Shown here: piece after piece, positions 60,844-64,000 of the stretch | Position numbering within the stretch: the stretch's first letter is position 1 | Layout: every line of letters begins with the position of its first letter | From: DATLZU01 sp051293835 | GTDB taxonomy: Bacteria; Nitrospirota; Nitrospiria; Nitrospirales; Nitrospiraceae | DNA: 64,000 nt | Reading direction: 5' to 3' | Assembly: GCA_051293835.1 (NCBI GenBank) | Contig: JBPKMA010000007.1 | Location: 1-64,000 of the forward strand | Position numbers and translations under genes: made by a program | The notes under the pieces: generated by a model | Seen by the model: only the letters and a program-made list of their open reading frames with translations | What the model was told of the DNA's origin: nothing | Database searches by the model: none

Positions 60844-61074
60844 GCGTCTCGGCCCTCGTTGTCTTTGACCCGGCATGACGCCCGACGCCTTCACCGTCGT
60901 CCGTTCGCTCCCCGCAGCCGGACACCGCACACCAATCCCGATAGTGCTCGGACTATAGCTGGAGCGGGAGATGAAAGCAACGGACCGGTTTGCCGTAGGA
61001 TTCCCGCAGGAATTGCTGTATACTTTTTTTCGCTCTGTACGATCGTTCGCCTCTAACGCGGTCGACCGACGCCT

Positions 61075-63780
<2,706 letters not shown>

Positions 63781-63915
63781 CGTGCTCGAGTCTTGCCCCT
63801 CGCCTCTCACCACGCCCGAGTTCGACGTTTCTTACCTTGACTTGGCTTTGTGGCAGAAGCTAATGTAGGCCACTTTGCGGGAGGGCGACGCTTGCCCTGA
63901 AGTCGACCGGCGCCG

Positions 63916-64000
63916 ATGAGCGCGAAATCGTTGAGCAGCGGACAACCGGACCTGATCGCGGAGATTGCGGCGGAAATTTCTGACACGGGGCCGATCCCTT
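63916..64000 (+). CDS. MidA-type SAM-dependent methyltransferase, N-terminus (cut by window edge)
   Basis: The first 28 codons from ATG 63916 read MSAKSLSSGQPDLIAEIAAE and ISDTGPIP. The pattern L-I-x-x-I-x-x-x-I-x-x-x-G-P-I-P is the usual beginning of DUF185/MidA (NDUFAF7-like) methyltransferases, which continue with FARFMELALY. Only this segment is visible, so the call rests on a short match. Confidence 0.5.
   Translation, partial: MSAKSLSSGQPDLIAEIAAEISDTGPIP

Overview
The window is a GC-rich bacterial chromosome segment. The gene repertoire best fits a Nitrospirota (Nitrospira-like) bacterium: hopanoid and carotenoid genes, cytochrome P460, the small metal-binding protein SmbP, nickel control by NikR, several TonB-dependent receptors, and a regulator remnant of a kind I associate with Nitrospira. 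This is inferred from family content; there is no rRNA or other taxonomic marker here. I found no tRNA, rRNA, CRISPR array or intact transposase.

Layout. 1-232: start of a carbon starvation protein. 358-9694: a phosphonate locus. One strand carries split phosphonopyruvate decarboxylase, an aminoethylphosphonate transaminase, a cytidylyltransferase, a nucleotidyltransferase/CDP-alcohol phosphotransferase fusion and a flippase-like protein. The other strand carries a PEP mutase-like/nucleotidyltransferase fusion, separated from the operon by a tandem triplet of small secreted proteins. Together they would make CMP-activated aminoethylphosphonate and place it on a lipid. 9794-14988: a TetR-controlled RND efflux pair with a clear palindromic operator. 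14995-21786: small proteins (SCP2, zinc ribbon, PilZ), a decayed stretch with several frameshifted genes, and an uncharacterised operon of small Cys-rich, membrane and lipoprotein genes. 21941-25820: farnesyl diphosphate synthase, HpnA, a CruF-like carotenoid protein, a c-type cytochrome. 26202-29197: a histidine-kinase-like GAF protein without its phosphoacceptor histidine, a strongly transcribed small secreted protein, and 3-methyladenine glycosylase. 29313-32391: a NikR - DUF3842 - TonB receptor operon. 33574-38380: HtrA protease, copper P-type ATPase and DsbA-like protein.

39115-59719 is about 20 kb with every gene on the minus strand and is the most unusual part. It repeats a set of parts: a small two-helix membrane protein with a His-rich loop and a C-x-(W/F)-x-C motif (five copies), a TonB-dependent receptor (two intact, one broken), TonB, TlpA-type thioredoxins (three), a periplasmic BNR beta-propeller with conserved CxCC and CPHR motifs (two), excisionase-type HTH proteins (two), and cytochrome P460 (one intact, one clear pseudogene, one possible fragment). 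SmbP and two HMA-like proteins sit at the downstream end. The Cys/His motifs, the thiol-redox partners and the adjacent copper ATPase suggest a periplasmic metal (probably copper) acquisition or cofactor-assembly system, apparently undescribed as a unit. The window ends with a TPR protein, secA, and the start of a MidA-type methyltransferase.

Several genes are broken by frameshifts, some at homopolymer runs. They may be real decay or assembly error, and raw reads would decide this.
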